Source: Synchiropus splendidus (Eukaryota; Chordata; Actinopteri; Syngnathiformes; Callionymidae). From it: DNA of 64,000 nucleotides. The position numbers and the translations under genes were made by a program. Shown piece after piece: positions 24,931 through 37,490 of this stretch. Position 1 is the stretch's first letter. Each line of letters opens with the position of its first letter. The stretch lies in the NCBI RefSeq assembly GCF_027744825.2, contig NC_071347.1, positions 10,043,501 through 10,107,500 on the forward strand, read 5' to 3'. The notes beneath the pieces are model-generated. The model saw only the letters and a program-made list of their open reading frames with translations, was not told the origin of the DNA and ran no database searches.

Positions 24931-26380
24931 AAAGCTGAGGCCATGGTTCTTAACAGGAGAAGGGCAGATTTCAAACATGGCAGGGAACATTTATTAAACT
25001 GCTTGGTGTCACAGTTTCGATGACAATTCACCATCACCGAGATTCTTTTGTTGCTGTTGGATCAGTTCATTTGGATCTAAAAACTTCTGAAGATTTCCCC
25101 ATTCATTTCTATTACTTCCGGTCACACAACTGCGGCTAAAAACGAGATGAGATTGTTGAGGGAGTAATTGTCTTTAGAGTTCAAGAATAAGGAAAAAAAA
25201 GTAGGCTCCAGAAAAAGGGGCACGTTTCTCGTCAGGGCTGGTGCTAGAGCAGGGGTTCTTAACCTTTTTGATCTTGGGGCCCACCTTTCCCCGAGCATTC
25301 AAGGAATTGATCTGATTCATTACTCTTCATTTCATTTGTGATCAAGAACCAAATCTAATCTACTTACACGTAAAGAAACCGAAACCTTGTGAAATGACAT
25401 CATTGCAAGAAATTCATTTGTTATAGAAAAGTCCCACCAGCAGCAGAACCAGATAAAAGTCATATTCATCAAAATGACTAAAGGAAAAAAGCACTTGATA
25501 AAACCATGTCTAAATATCATAAAATAAAAATAATGTATTTTATTTAAACTCCAGAGATATACAGTAAGTAAAGTGTAAATAAACGTATCGGTATAAAATG
25601 TTCCAAATGTTGTTCCAAAAATGTTCCAAAACTGCTTCAAAAGCAGCCATCAGCATTGCATGTTGATGTCTATGTGTCTTCAACTGACGCGCCTCTTTCC
25701 CCATCATATCCTGATGCTGTGGGCGTCGCATCACGTTGAAAAGAAAAAAAAAAGTTGGGGTTTGGTGAGCCTTAGGATGGTTTCCTTTTGTTCAGTAAAG
25801 TACATTGTGTCAGTTGCTATTTAAACGTTTACGTGTTATGTCAGAGGTCAGATATAGCAAGGAGTGTGTTGCATCAACATGCAACTCAGTAGGCTGCCTT
25901 TGGCGTCAGCATAGGACACAAAAGTCCACTTTCTCAAAGTCAGTATATTACGCCGTGGACATGAGGATGGGTTGGCCCCAGATTGAACAGCTTGCCCTCT
26001 TGTCGTATCTCAGTCAATAGCCGATAATAAACATCACAATGGAGCAGTTTAAGAGGTTTGTGGCAACTATTACAGAGAGGAAGAGTAACATTATCGCCAT
26101 TTGAAAAGGACATGGTTTGGTCATAGATTGAAAAAAAAAAAATCTATTGTGTCCACTAGGTGGAAGACCAGAGAGTGCGATACAAGAGGCACCAGACTGA
26201 CTGCTTAAAATCTTCTGAGCTGAGTTAGATAGGGAAGATCTCAATAGGTTGCTTTCACTATTTTGTTGAGCTGCACACATATCTTAAGAATGTCATCTCT
26301 GCATTGTGGATGTATTATAAACTCTGCCCGAGTCCAGACACACTGGTGAAACAGTCATGTCAGAAAAAGTGTGTGTGTGT
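24931..26380. other. Intergenic filler containing a hAT-like terminus
   Basis: AT-rich DNA. The segment from 25,250 resembles a hAT transposon end and is listed separately. The open frames of up to 102 codons are incidental. Confidence 0.5.
25250..25330. mobile_element. hAT-like transposon end (fragment)
   Basis: CAGGGGTTCTTAACCTTTTT at 25,250-25,269 followed by a GGGGCCCACC segment is the typical terminal inverted repeat style of vertebrate hAT (Charlie/Tip100-like) non-autonomous elements. I could not place the matching right end, so the element's extent is unknown. Confidence 0.5.
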
Positions 26381-26880
26381 GAGAGAGAAGTAAAAGGGTC
26401 TCGGCTGAAATTGACATTTCAATAAGTGGAGCAGAGCGTTAGCAATCCATTCCCAACTTTTCTGAAACAATTATTGAGATGGCACCTCCAGGCGATGTGT
26501 GTTCCTGCTCCCCGGAGTCCTGCTGGCTCAAACAGTAATTGACTAAATTGTGGAACACATCGGGGCCATTTACAAATTTGCCAAAAACGAATCGCTTAAA
26601 ATGAAATGAGGGTGGCTCTCAAATTAGCAAGGAGTTTGATTGAGATGTGGCTCTGGGAATTAAGAAGCATGATTTAGCGCTCGGCAAAGAGGAGCATCTG
26701 TGAATGCTGCAGCATTATTCACCAAGTGTTCTGAGTCGTATTTAAATATCAGACGTCTTCAGCACACGCGCGGCCGCATTATCATTCTCGCTGATACATG
26801 GACGCCGCTCCATTTGTAGACTATCACAAATGGTGTAAACGGTGTCAATAGAAATGAAAACTCAGCCACATTTACCAGTA
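26381..26880. promoter_or_regulatory. CNE-like block K
   Basis: Balanced, non-repetitive sequence with CAGTAATTGACTAA near 26,533 and GCGCGGCCGC CpG content near 26,770. It stands out clearly from AT-rich flanks. A (GT) run at about 26,369-26,382 lies at its left edge. Confidence 0.4.
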
Positions 26881-28380
26881 ACCCTCTACAATGAAAAGAC
26901 TACTGAATAAATGCCCTAAAAATTCCTCAAAGCTCAAGTCATTCATCATTCAACCCATAATTCTCTGCATATTTGGAATGGTCCTTGGAAGTAACAAATG
27001 TCAGCTGCACACTACTGATGTTAGAATTTTTGACAGGGCAACCTTGGAGAGGTCGGAGACCCAATGTGATGTTACAGTTGTCCAGCCCACCTTTGCCAAG
27101 AAGGCTATGTTATTGACAGTGTCTGTCAGCAAAATAAGTTGGAAAAGTTCTGCATGTATTCAAGTGAGATTTTCAGGAAATATTGATAATGGGACAACAG
27201 ATGAGTAGACCTCAGTGGTGACTGTAGGGACAGAATATCTACTTAGTTCAACATTTTGTTTTAGGGTCACCATGTGATATAGCTTTGACAACAATGGAAT
27301 GCTGCTAAGTAACCAGCCCATGGGTAAGGTAATTTCACCAGAGCAATTGCTATCAATATTCTTACCGTGAGACAAAATAATTATTGTATTGCGGAACTTG
27401 TTGCAATTTGACAGAGAGTCAGACAGACAGTCTCCCATTTGGGAGGTTCCTTCAGGCAGAGTGAGGGGGGAATGTGACAGCATGCTGTGTTTTTAAATCA
27501 TGATATGAGCTCCTTTAGTGGAGGTTCTATTTAAAATAAAAACACATTTGCTCCCACCATTAAACCAAATCAATTACCTTGTCTTTTAGTTTTGGGTTTT
27601 CAAATAGATGTCAACATTTAAATCAAAAGCAGTCTAAAACTAAGGCAAAAGAAATAAAGCAAACTGGGGATAAACAGATAACAGACAACTTTATTGATGA
27701 AAAAATTGGTTATTTTGATCAAGTGTATGAGAAATTGAAATATTTGGGCGGTAAGTTGTGATCAGATAAAATTTAAGTACTAGTAGTAAAGCAAGTAAGT
27801 AGAAAACATTCTTAATGGGCTGTCAGCAGAATATTTTGAAGCAAAAAAGAGGTCGAATATAGTCATAAAAATTTTAAAGAAAAATGACAGTAATAGATGA
27901 GTAATAAAATAGGTACTACAACCGTCTAGTCAGTACTTCAAGAGCTATATCAATATCATGTCAAAGATATTTGGCATGATATTTAATGTACAATCAAAGA
28001 TTTTCATCATGAAAAGTGTTGTGAGAAAAAAGTTGTGAGGCAAGTATTCACTAGCAACAACACTTTCAGACGCGACGATGTAAATTGAGGGTTGAATGAT
28101 GAGTTGATTTCAAAGCAATCTGCAGCATGATCGTCGCTGGTTTTTACGCACTGTAACCGTCCGAGTGTGTGCATTGTTTCGTATAATGTGAATACTTGTG
28201 GAGCTACAGGGACGTAATGGAGCCTTAAACTCATTCAGAAATCTCTGACTGATATTTCAGCGGAAAACAAACAAATAACAAAAACCACTGGACTATAAAC
28301 TGAAAGCCACATTCATCCATCCATTGCACTGTACTCCAAAGTGACTTCAGGCCTGGATGGAAACACTTTGCTATTTAAAG
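26881..28380. other. AT-rich intergenic filler
   Basis: AT-rich; no gene or named repeat. Paired open frames of about 105 codons on opposite strands at 26,891-27,483 have no recognisable similarity. Confidence 0.55.
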
Positions 28381-28720
28381 ATTTTTTTTTTTTTTCTCAC
28401 GAAGGCGGTGTGATAAATCATTGTGCTCCAGTCTCATTGGCTTAAACATATCGGGCTGCGAGGTGTTTGGGAATGTGGCGTTAGCTACATCTTACAAGGT
28501 GTACTCATTTCTGAGGAACAGCGGCAAATTACAGTGAGCATTGCGAGGCTGACAGCGTGATTGATTGTTGTGCAGATACTGTGTTGATCGTTGCCTGTTG
28601 TGCTGTTGCTGTGGCTCCCAGCAGCCACCGCAGCCCAAACTCTCCCAACCACTGATGAGTAATTACTAAGTTCATTAGCCAAGCTACTGGCCTAGAGATT
28701 TATTAAAACTAGATTTGTCA
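28381..28720. promoter_or_regulatory. CNE-like block L
   Basis: A compact block starting after a T-tract, with TAATTA at 28,660-28,665 and GATTGATTGTTG near 28,560. It has moderate GC and no coding potential. Confidence 0.4.
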
Positions 28721-30340
28721 TCAACTCTGGGAATATTTCAACAGCCAGCCTTTGGCGTTTAAATGTGCTGTTTCCTCAGTGTTTCTACCCAAAAAGAACA
28801 CATGAAAAAGGCGACCAAGAACAACTATATCTGACGTGTCAACTACAAGGCCTGTTTGAAAAATAATAATAATAATAATAATGCACTAAAGCTCTGACTA
28901 ATACTACAAGTGTCATAATGCACTGCAAAAGTCGAAGCTCCCATAACAGTTTAAACAACAACAGAGTGTTAATAATAACACTGGATAAATATGGAAACCA
29001 CTGAAAATGAAATGCTAACACAAAAGGGAACTTTGTCATTTAGAACACGCGCCTTCCTGATGCATAACAGCAGAAATAAGTTGCACATCTGAGCTAGAAA
29101 CCTTTCAGCTGTCAAACACGTTCTTTAAACCCACTAATTTACTACTCTTATTGCTTCACTACAGGTGAACACATGACGGAACAATGATTCAGTACAAGGG
29201 AGTGACTACTTCCACCACATTTTCAAACACATTAGCTTTCAGAAGTCACATATGCAGATGATTTATGACATGACAAACAGATATGGCACCTCACTGCTTA
29301 CCTCACTTACTAAGTACTATATGGTGTGCATATTTTTACTCGGTATAAATATTATATTATACTTAATATATATTATGTAGTGACCTTGTTGACTGTACAC
29401 TGACAGTATTGTTCCAGATCTGTTGATTATGTTTTGCCCTTCTTTTTAGAAGAGCAGGATGCAGTCGTCTCTGGGTCAGATATGGTACTGTCAAAGCAGT
29501 GAGATGCGAATGCCTGCAACTGCAAAGGTCTTCCATTTTACTTGTTTGTCTTGATGACGGAATTTCCCTAGCTTTTTCTTCTACTTTGGAAGTGACGCAT
29601 GGCCTTAAAAATGTAGCCTCAATCCCATATTGCAGTACTCAATTGCACATAACAGTACCTCTGTGCTACATAGACTTTACATTTAAATCCGACATTTCTG
29701 TGCCTTTGCGTTTGGTGTGAACGTACCTGAAGAGAGGCACTAAGGAAGAAACAGCACTTGACATTCTGAAAAGTTAGGGGCCCCAAACTCAGTCAAAAGG
29801 TTCAGAATCATCATGGCTGCAGTGACAGTAAATATGAACATGCAGACATGAATAACGTAATAGTTTCTGTTACACATGTCGTCTACACAGTGTGTGTTCA
29901 TTTAGGTGCCTTTGTTGACGGAGGATATTTTGAAGCTTTCTAATTTGGAGGTTTCTCTCCAGGCCAGATGTCTTCATGTCATTAGAATTCGGGGTTGATC
30001 ACAGGATTTGCAAATCATAGGATTTTACCCCGTGTACTCTTTTTTTATGTTATGATTAATGCATTGCTGAAATATTGGCTCAGCACTCAGAATCAAATGA
30101 CTCACATATAACAAAAACCTACAATACCTACTGTACACATAATAATAAAGTGCTCTTCCTTTTGGACAGATTAGTTTATAAACATTGGGGTGAGCAGCAC
30201 AAAGAAACACAAGGGTCACGTGAGATTCACAGAGACAGACAGCTCCGGCATTCTTCTACAAGAGACCCTCAGCCTCAGCGGGTCGGTGGTGAGAGAGCCA
30301 CAAGCTATCTTGGTACAATGTCCAAGCAATTTTTCTTTAA
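28721..30340. other. AT-rich intergenic filler
   Basis: AT-rich with an (AAT)n run at 28,861-28,882. No genes or further named repeats. Confidence 0.6.
28861..28882. repeat. (AAT)n microsatellite
   Basis: About seven consecutive AAT units. Confidence 0.8.
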
Positions 30341-31400
30341 TAGGAAAATTGTTGCTTATTGATCTGCCTGCGAGCAATCCTCTGATCACCACAGCTGTCA
30401 AAAGCCAAGGAAATACACTTGACTCTTTTGAGGTTTGATACCTCAGATCACTGGCACATTGCCGATCTTAATTACCCCCAATAGAAAAGGGTCCCGGGCA
30501 GACCGCTAGTGTCCTATCAGAGAGCAGTGACAGTGAGGTCAGCTCAGGTTGAATCGGCGCCACAGCGTCCGACCGCCCGGCTACAAGTTTCTTTCCACGC
30601 TCAGAACGGCGTAAAACCACCATTTTGGCTTCATAGCGAGGACTTCAACTGAATAATCAGGAGGGTGAAACTGTAACTATTAGAGAGGCACCTCTGGGAT
30701 ATCCATACATAACAGGGGTGTCAAAAACACTGTAGGTTTTCTGGAGGGCAAAGTGTTTCCTGTTAGCGCTTGCACCAACATCTGCCTTTAATTACTCAAT
30801 TAGCGTGATCATTTAGTCTCCTTGACATTCATCCAAAAGGCAAATCATAGCCGGAAGTAGTTCTGTTCAAACAGAGCGTTAAGAGGAGTCATGAAAAATG
30901 CATACACCATAATGTATATGGATACTTAACTAATTGAACCAATTAAAGAGAGGGAAGAGGTTTGAGTGAGAACAGCGGCGACGTCGCCCCGCGGCAGGAG
31001 CTGTGACACCTCTGATCTACAGCCTCCCCTCTTGCTGCTCGCTGCAGGCCTGAGGTCATATTTCAGCAGACAAAAGACTTTTGACTTCAGTCACACAGCA
31101 ACAATGTCTGGCTAATTTGAAAGTCATGCAGATTGAAAGCAGAGCGCTGCCAAAGACGTGCTATTAGTACACGCGGCGTTGGCGTGTCCAGATTATGAAG
31201 AGTTGACTTGAAAGAGCAATAAAGCACCACATATTGCTTCGACAGTGTTACGAGACAGGTTTATGAGCAGCCCTGCTACTTTCACTCGTTGAAACATTAT
31301 ACATTATGATGGTAGAGCACAAGAATTATGAGCATTAATTGATTAAAAATGAAGAGTCAAATGCTGTTTTGCTCACATTGGCTGGGTGTATTCAAAGCAG
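30341..31400. promoter_or_regulatory. CNE-like block M
   Basis: Two adjacent enhancer-like parts. The first is 30,370-30,620, with TAATTA at 30,469-30,474 and a CpG-rich 3' side. The second is 30,890-31,390, with ATTAATTGATTAA near 31,334 and a short GC-rich run near 30,980. No coding evidence. Confidence 0.4.
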
Positions 31401-31440
31401 TTCACAAGCAAGCGAATAGTGGATGGTACATCAACATATC

Positions 31441-31610
31441 AGACCGATACTGGGGTTGAGTACCTGTTCTCATAGAATGACCACCGATACCATGATACCG
31501 ATACAGCAGCGCGCAGTCAGAAAAATGTAAAAACTCACAGTAACTTCATGTGTAACGGAGTAAGTATTTGGTATTGGTATTGATGAGTACTCAATGCAAG
31601 TACACTACTC
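31441..31610. mobile_element. Decayed 'CCGATACCGATAC' dispersed repeat, copy 1
   Basis: CCGATACTGG...TTGAGTAC near the left and GGTATTGGTATTGATGAGTACTCAA near the right are imperfect inverted copies, with ACCGATACCATGATACCGATAC between. Related fragments occur at 51,528-51,560 and about 59,296-59,400. The pattern matches fish non-autonomous DNA elements carrying 'gataccgatac' motifs. The family is unnamed here. Confidence 0.4.
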
Positions 31611-31960
31611 GTTCAGTGCTTCCCTAGTCATTCTACAACACCATCAGCCAGTGGATTATTGTCGGACAGCCGTGTGGAAAAAAAGTAATTTAAAAAAAGG
31701 AAAATATTATGGCCTTTTAGCGGCTAATGTCGGAGCTATAATGTTTTTTTTGTTAGACTAGAATTTCGTAATCACAATAAAATGGCACTGACACATTTGT
31801 TACCATTACCAAAATACCTCCACAACATTTGATAACACACCAAGCACTTGCGGTAAACACCAATGAATGACTGACAAGTCCAGTGCAGACACTGTCATTT
31901 CAGCCTTTGAGCCTGATAGTCTCCGGTTCTCGTCGGGGTTTGAATGTAACTCCTTTGTTC
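31611..31960. other. Intergenic filler
   Basis: A/T-tract-rich sequence without recognised features. Confidence 0.55.
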
Positions 31961-33540
31961 AGTCTGGTCCGGCCTCTTGTTGATCGGTTCCTGTATTCTC
32001 TTCCTGCACACTTCTCTTGAAAGAGCTGCCAGATATTAATCTGGCGGTCACATGGGTGGCTGTGGCGTCGCTCTCAGGACACGGCCATTGTCAGTTACCT
32101 TGTCTAGAGGTTTGCCATACTAATGTCTGTGTGGAGTCGCGCTGTACACGTACAGTAGTTTCTGGCGTCTAGCGCAGAGTCATCTAAGGCAAGAAGCTCA
32201 CCCCCTGTGGAGAGCTTCCCAGGACAAGGTGCAGCTCTCCAGGTGGCACAGCTCAAGTCACGAGTGGGCGACTCTCCCCTAACACAAATGTTGAACAGAT
32301 TTCTGATTGTCAGCGTTTTTGGAGCCGATTAGTGGGACAAATTCACTCCCAACACACCTCATACCGCTGGATTTTCTTATCGGATCTTATATGGTAAAAG
32401 AAGATCAGGCATTTGCAATCCTTCAGGAACAAAAACACCCTGCTCTTAAAGGGCAACTACCAGCATATGAACCTATTAGCGCTATAGACTGATCTCTAGT
32501 AACTACACGACAAATCTGTCTTGCTTTTGCCTTCCCAAAATGAGACTAACTGCATATTCCTCCACAGACATGCCAGTAGATCAACCTCAGGGTTAAACGA
32601 ATATCTGCTCACTTAAAAGATGAGAAGGCCCCCCAAACGCTATCCCCCAAACACACAAAAAAAGACTGATTGTGCCCCTGCGGTGCTGATTTCCTGCTTG
32701 CTATGGATGCATAAATAAACATGGGCATAAATACACAGAGGACACTGACTGGGACTCGCCGGCCAAGTGGGGCAGCTGTTATTAAAAGGGCTATTTATCA
32801 CTGTCACCCCTCTCAGGTTCCATCCCTCTTTGCCCTCCAGCGATGTCACCGGAACAATGTGGATCATCCAGCCGAACCTGCAGCCTCCACCATACACACG
32901 CACATGCAAACACAACACTGCGCATGGAGTAAATAAAGCGGCGGCTACACATGTCTGCTCGGTCCACGCGCTCTCCTTGTTTGATGACTTGGCTGAAACA
33001 AACACACACACAAAAAAAAAACAAGAACCTGGCTCCTTTTCCATTTCCAGCAAATATCTACAACACAGCTACACTGCACATGTTCATTTTCCGCTCTGTT
33101 ACTTTATTGATCGAGGCTACAATTATCCACTTTTCTGAAGCACTGCATTAAGTGAATTCCCCCTTTGTTGGACAATAAGTACAGAAGGTTGGCTAAGTCG
33201 TGCTATTCCTCAGCCTAAGGGGACAGTGTACTTCTCTCCCAGCCTCGTCGTCATTAGCGAGTCCAGATAAAAACACACCTCAATTAGTCCACCTCTGCTG
33301 GGGAAGCAACATCAACCAGAGCGGCTGTTTCCATCTGACCGGGGCCATAACTTCACGCCCATGTCCAGACGGAGGTCCAGAGATTACTTTATCGAACACT
33401 CTCACATGGCTCAGAGGTTTTAATCGAATGGAATCACAATGTTCTAAATCCACGTCTCGCCATGAAAAGGGGAGGCGCTGCTGGACGAGTGCGTGAAATA
33501 CACAGTCAGCGGGAATCTTAGTGAACGCAAAGATCTCATC
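31961..33540. promoter_or_regulatory. CNE-like block N
   Basis: About 1.6 kb of higher-complexity sequence with CpG-bearing parts (32,050-32,170; 32,750-32,990; 33,340-33,490). Open frames of 112-137 codons run on both strands over 32,640-33,620. No domain, signal or splice evidence favours either strand, so I read it as unconstrained-by-stop regulatory DNA. Confidence 0.3.
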
Positions 33541-35429
33541 ACTTAGCTCCAGTTGACCACTTGAAGTAACATCACAAACAGATAGCGAACAAGACCGCAG
33601 GGATGTGAGAGGGTGCAACTGAAGTCAATGGGATACGTGTGTAGCAGTAAGTTCCATGAAGTCAGGGTACAGCTGAGCAAATTTTTAAAACTACACAACT
33701 GTGCATGAAGGAATGTTAGTGGTGTAATATTTAATTGGGCAGGGTTAAAGTAAGACATAAATAATTGATCTGAATTGATGTTCCCACACGTGGCCCGATG
33801 ACAATTCATAAAATGCCCAAATCCATTATTTACTGTAACATGTTTTTCACCCTTAACTCTAGCACTTGGTTCTGAGTGTCATCCACTATGAAGTGCCCTC
33901 CGACCACGAAGTGATTGACGTCCCCAAGAACTGGGATAGCCACAGGTAAAGACAACATGAGCGTCGTTGAGACATTTTGGAAATGACGGCTCCAGCGTTT
34001 TTGCAACCTCTTGCATCGGCGCTGATTATCTTACTTCGTTTGGTGAACCAACCGAGAAAACGGCTGAAGCTGTAGACACGGTAGACCCTTCAGGTCTCTA
34101 GCGTGTGACACAAGCATGAAGTAAATAAAAAGAAGAGTCCTTGTTACTACAATTTCCCTGTGGTCACATCTTCCATTGTTTTTAAGTCACGTTATTCAAT
34201 TCTAGTTATGTTATTCTATTCACACGTTGGTATCCTGGGAATCTATCCACACTCCATCGTCCCACTGTGCTTCAAGTTACCTCTGGAGCCCCCCCAAGTA
34301 TGAAGGGATCATTTCACTGGATCATTGTAGTGCATTGAGACACACTACACTTGACGAGTGTTAGGGCCAAAAACAAGTCTTAGGCTGAGAATTGGGACAG
34401 GCCCATAGACGGATATATCCCGAACCAAATTGAAATCTATTCCACTACCAATCAAATCGAATCAGGCCGTTGTAAATCTAATTGAATTGCTTTGGGAAAT
34501 CCGATACAATACCCAGCGAGGCACAGGAGACGTTTGGAAACTGTGACTGAAACGCACAACCATTTGAGGGGCATTAAATAGCAACTGACACGTTGTTACA
34601 TGAAGAACATAAGGAGAGCCATCCCATACCTTACACAACCTCAACCTCAGTCTTTTTTGTGTGTCACGCTGCCCACAGCATCAGGATATGCCGCGGCATG
34701 TTTCAGTTGAAAGCGTAATGCATCAACATGCAATGCTGAAAGTCCACTTTTCCCACGGTCAGGTTGTTTCTTTATTTGCAGGTTATTAATATTTTATGTG
34801 ATGGCTTGTGCATGTTTTTTGTTTTTTTTTTATTGAACAACCGCTTTCCATCTGCTCGGTCCCCAATAATTTGCTGTTACAAATTTGTTCACCAACCAAG
34901 TGGTCAACACCCATCGGAGTTGTCAATAGCAAATCACTTTTTAACCATAAATGAATTTAAGCTCTAGAATTTGCCACTAGTGCACTAGTTCTGAAGTCCA
35001 AAGTCATTGCACAGAGATTCAAAGGAAGCTAATAGTGTTTTTTTTTACACCAGATTGAACTGACAGAAGGGATGTGGTATTGAGAACTAGAGATCACTTT
35101 ACATTCCATGGTAGTTAATCCATATGATTTAATCCAACACGCGACTAGACTTTGACGCCTCATGTTTGCAGGCTTTAAGTAATTATGTCAAGTAGAGAGG
35201 ACCATAAAAGAAGGCCAAAAAGAAGAAAGCAGTTGATTTTGTTTTATGAGTGAGTGTTGGAAAAAAAAGGGAGTTACAACTAAGGGATCTTTTCTTACGC
35301 CTCATAAAGGACCATAAACTCGGAGACAACTTCAACAACTGCATCCAACTTTAAACAAATGATCTACCACTTCTAATACGCTTAGAAGTCACCCAGTGTG
35401 AACGTGGAGCTGATGAGCCACGTCTAACT
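33541..35429. other. Intergenic filler with one candidate exon
   Basis: AT-rich; holds the splice-bounded segment at 33,863-33,945, listed separately. Nothing else is recognised. Confidence 0.5.
33863..33945 (+). other. Candidate internal coding exon, 83 bp
   Basis: A pyrimidine-rich acceptor ending TTAACTCTAG and a CAG|GTAAAG donor bound 83 bases. They are open in the frame that reads HLVLSVIHYEVPSD and then HEVIDVPKNWDSH. Codon use is strikingly coding-like: about three quarters of third positions are G or C, in a locally AT-rich region. The exon would start in phase 0 and end after two bases of a codon. I do not recognise the family. One minus-strand frame is also open, which lowers confidence. 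Confidence 0.3.
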
Positions 35430-35980
35430 TCACCTTCTTTTCTTCCATCCATGTTCGCACCTACGTTAAGCCTCTACCGCAGCAATCCCCTCACGATTAA
35501 TGAAGTGCTTACTTAACCAATTTAAACCCTTAATTCCTATTAATTCAACATAATGGCCAACCTCGCCGGCAGAATTAACAACACCCCAGCAGAAACCGGC
35601 AAATCTCTGCAGGCCGGCGAAAGAGTCGAGCCAGCAAATTCCATATTCTCTGATAAATATGTAACAGTATGTATATCACTGTTAAAATGCTTAACCCTCG
35701 TGTAAGACCCCTATCAAGTCAGCGTTACACCTGTATTACATTTCCCCCTCAATCAGCAGCTTTTCTCAGACACCGCCATCCCACGAGGAGCAGAAACCAT
35801 TACAAGAGAGCGCAGCTCATTTGCAGAAAGATTGGAGATCACGCTGCATCAAAAAGTGCGTGAAGCATTTCTCGGGACAAAATTGATTTATTCCATTTCT
35901 GTGTTTGTATGCAACATCTGTATCTTTGTATTTAATGTAAATCCCCCGCCACAGACATAGTTCTGCGGCGAAAGGGAAGC
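35430..35980. promoter_or_regulatory. CNE-like block O
   Basis: Balanced composition with CGATTAATGAAG near 35,494, CTTAATTCCTATTAATTC near 35,530 and preserved CpG near 35,565-35,630. No coding support. Confidence 0.35.
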
Positions 35981-37180
35981 AAGGGAGCACTGCAGAAATA
36001 TAAATACATCCATTGATAAAAGAAGATTTTTACAAATATAATAGTGAATTAAGACAATGCTGGTGCTAAGAAAAAGAAAAGAAAAATAAATAAATATATT
36101 GGAGGGGAAAAAAATGAAGAAAAAAAAAACAGATCAAGCAGAGCCCGTGGCTAGAGGAGCATGACTGCATGCTGGTAGGGGGTAAAAGACAGCCTGGGGG
36201 GAAGGGGCGACAGAGGGCGCCTGTTTTTTTAATGAGCTGAAACTTTAAATACTGCATAATATATAATAAAAATGGATAGTTCATTTAGCCCTCGCCTCAA
36301 AAAACACTATTAAAAGCCATAAATGTCAACAGAGTGAGCATTAAGTATGACTGAAGAAGCATGGCGGCCACGAAAAAACACTTAAAGTGGGAGACAAAAA
36401 CACAAAAGTTGAGCTTCAGGGCAACACATAGCAACAGTTAAGATGAGAATATAGTTAAACATGATCATTTAGATCCCACAATTCACTGCTATCGGATACA
36501 TCAAGCTCACAAAACCACTAAGCTGAGAAGTCATCCTTGTGGGGCCGTGAACACTGGAGCTGGTTTGTGACAGACATTTCGCTCTCTGAAGGACAGCGTT
36601 GCATTCCGGGGCGGAATAGAATTCCAATAAAGAGAATAAAGAGACCCAAAATTCAGATGAGGAAGACTGAATAAAATGGAAAGGACAGTGAAGGACACTG
36701 AAACTGTACAGTGAAGGTCTTGAATACATCTACCTATACAAAAAGAACCTTGCTTAAATAAAGAAAAAGTACGTTACATTAAAATATGTGAGAACACCGT
36801 TTCTCATAGAACACAATTTATTTAATTAATTAATTTATTTTATTATTTATGTATTTATTTTATTATTTATTTAAAACAGGAGCAAAGAAGAGCACAGCAA
36901 AAAAAATGTAAATGAAAAATGTCATCAAAAAGCAATGATTTCCAGTTTTGACCTCGTGCGGAACACAGTCAAAGGTCCAGTTGTGACCCTGCGACCAAGG
37001 CCCCAGACAGTATTAGACAACGTAAGCAAATATGGCAATTTCATCTGATGAAAGTGTCCAACAGTGAATTAAAATTGTTAATTATTCAAGTAACGATAAC
37101 GTGTAATATAATGAACTTAAATGTCATCAAATCACCTCAATGCAGGATTTAATTTCTCTTTCATTTTTCAAATTTTCATC
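35981..37180. other. A/T-rich intergenic filler
   Basis: A-rich runs at 36,068-36,130 and an AT-only low-complexity stretch at about 36,818-36,875. No gene is recognised. Confidence 0.6.
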
Positions 37181-37296
37181 TTTGTTCCAACCCATCAAGC
37201 TCACATGGTCTCACCAATCAGGTGTCAGCTGAAACAAGCGTCACCTGACTGGTCAAGCTGTGTGTGTGCCAGTCAGGTTGGAACAAAAACCTGTAG
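37181..37296. mobile_element. Palindromic 'TTTGTTCCAACC' repeat, copy 1
   Basis: TTTGTTCCAACC at 37,181-37,192 and GGTTGGAACAAA within 37,276-37,287 are inverted copies flanking a CAGGTG/CACCTG-containing middle. A second copy lies at 57,752-57,875. This matches a widespread fish non-autonomous hAT-like repeat with the 'ggtttttgttccaacc ... ggttggaacaaaaacc' arms. Confidence 0.6.
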
Positions 37297-37325
37297 CCGT
37301 TATGCACAATATTAGCAGTAGTTTG

Positions 37326-37490
37326 ATGAGGTATCATGAAACAGTGTCCTAATTTTCAGAGGCCACTAGATGGCACTGTCTGCTAAAAAAAACCTTTGAA
37401 CAACTACAGTATTTCAATGAAACCCCTTGTCATTTTTCTCATCATCAAGATCGCCACCTATGGAGCTCTGAATAATGGGACACTGGGATC
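37326..37490. mobile_element. MITE-like element, copy 2 (inverted, one end decayed)
   Basis: This aligns along most of its length with the reverse complement of 4,660-4,826. It shares the terminal ATCATGAAACAGTGTCCTAA segment, the GAGGCCACTAGA(T/G)GGCACTGTCTGC segment and the GCCACCTAT(G/A)GAGCTCTGAATA segment. The right terminal repeat is degraded to GGGACACTGGGATC. The middle differs by small indels. It sits 30 bp downstream of another repeat (37,181-37,296). Confidence 0.75.

Noticed and set aside
26014..26280. Minus-strand SNLLRSSLSNSAQKIL, loosely like the MAP2K5 linker
   Set aside because: Serine-rich low-complexity resemblance only, with no splice boundary. The very conserved neighbouring residues are absent.
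32640..33138. 137- and 123-codon open frames on opposite strands
   Set aside because: Mutually overlapping, no motif or signal decides between them, and both contain repeat-like T/A runs.
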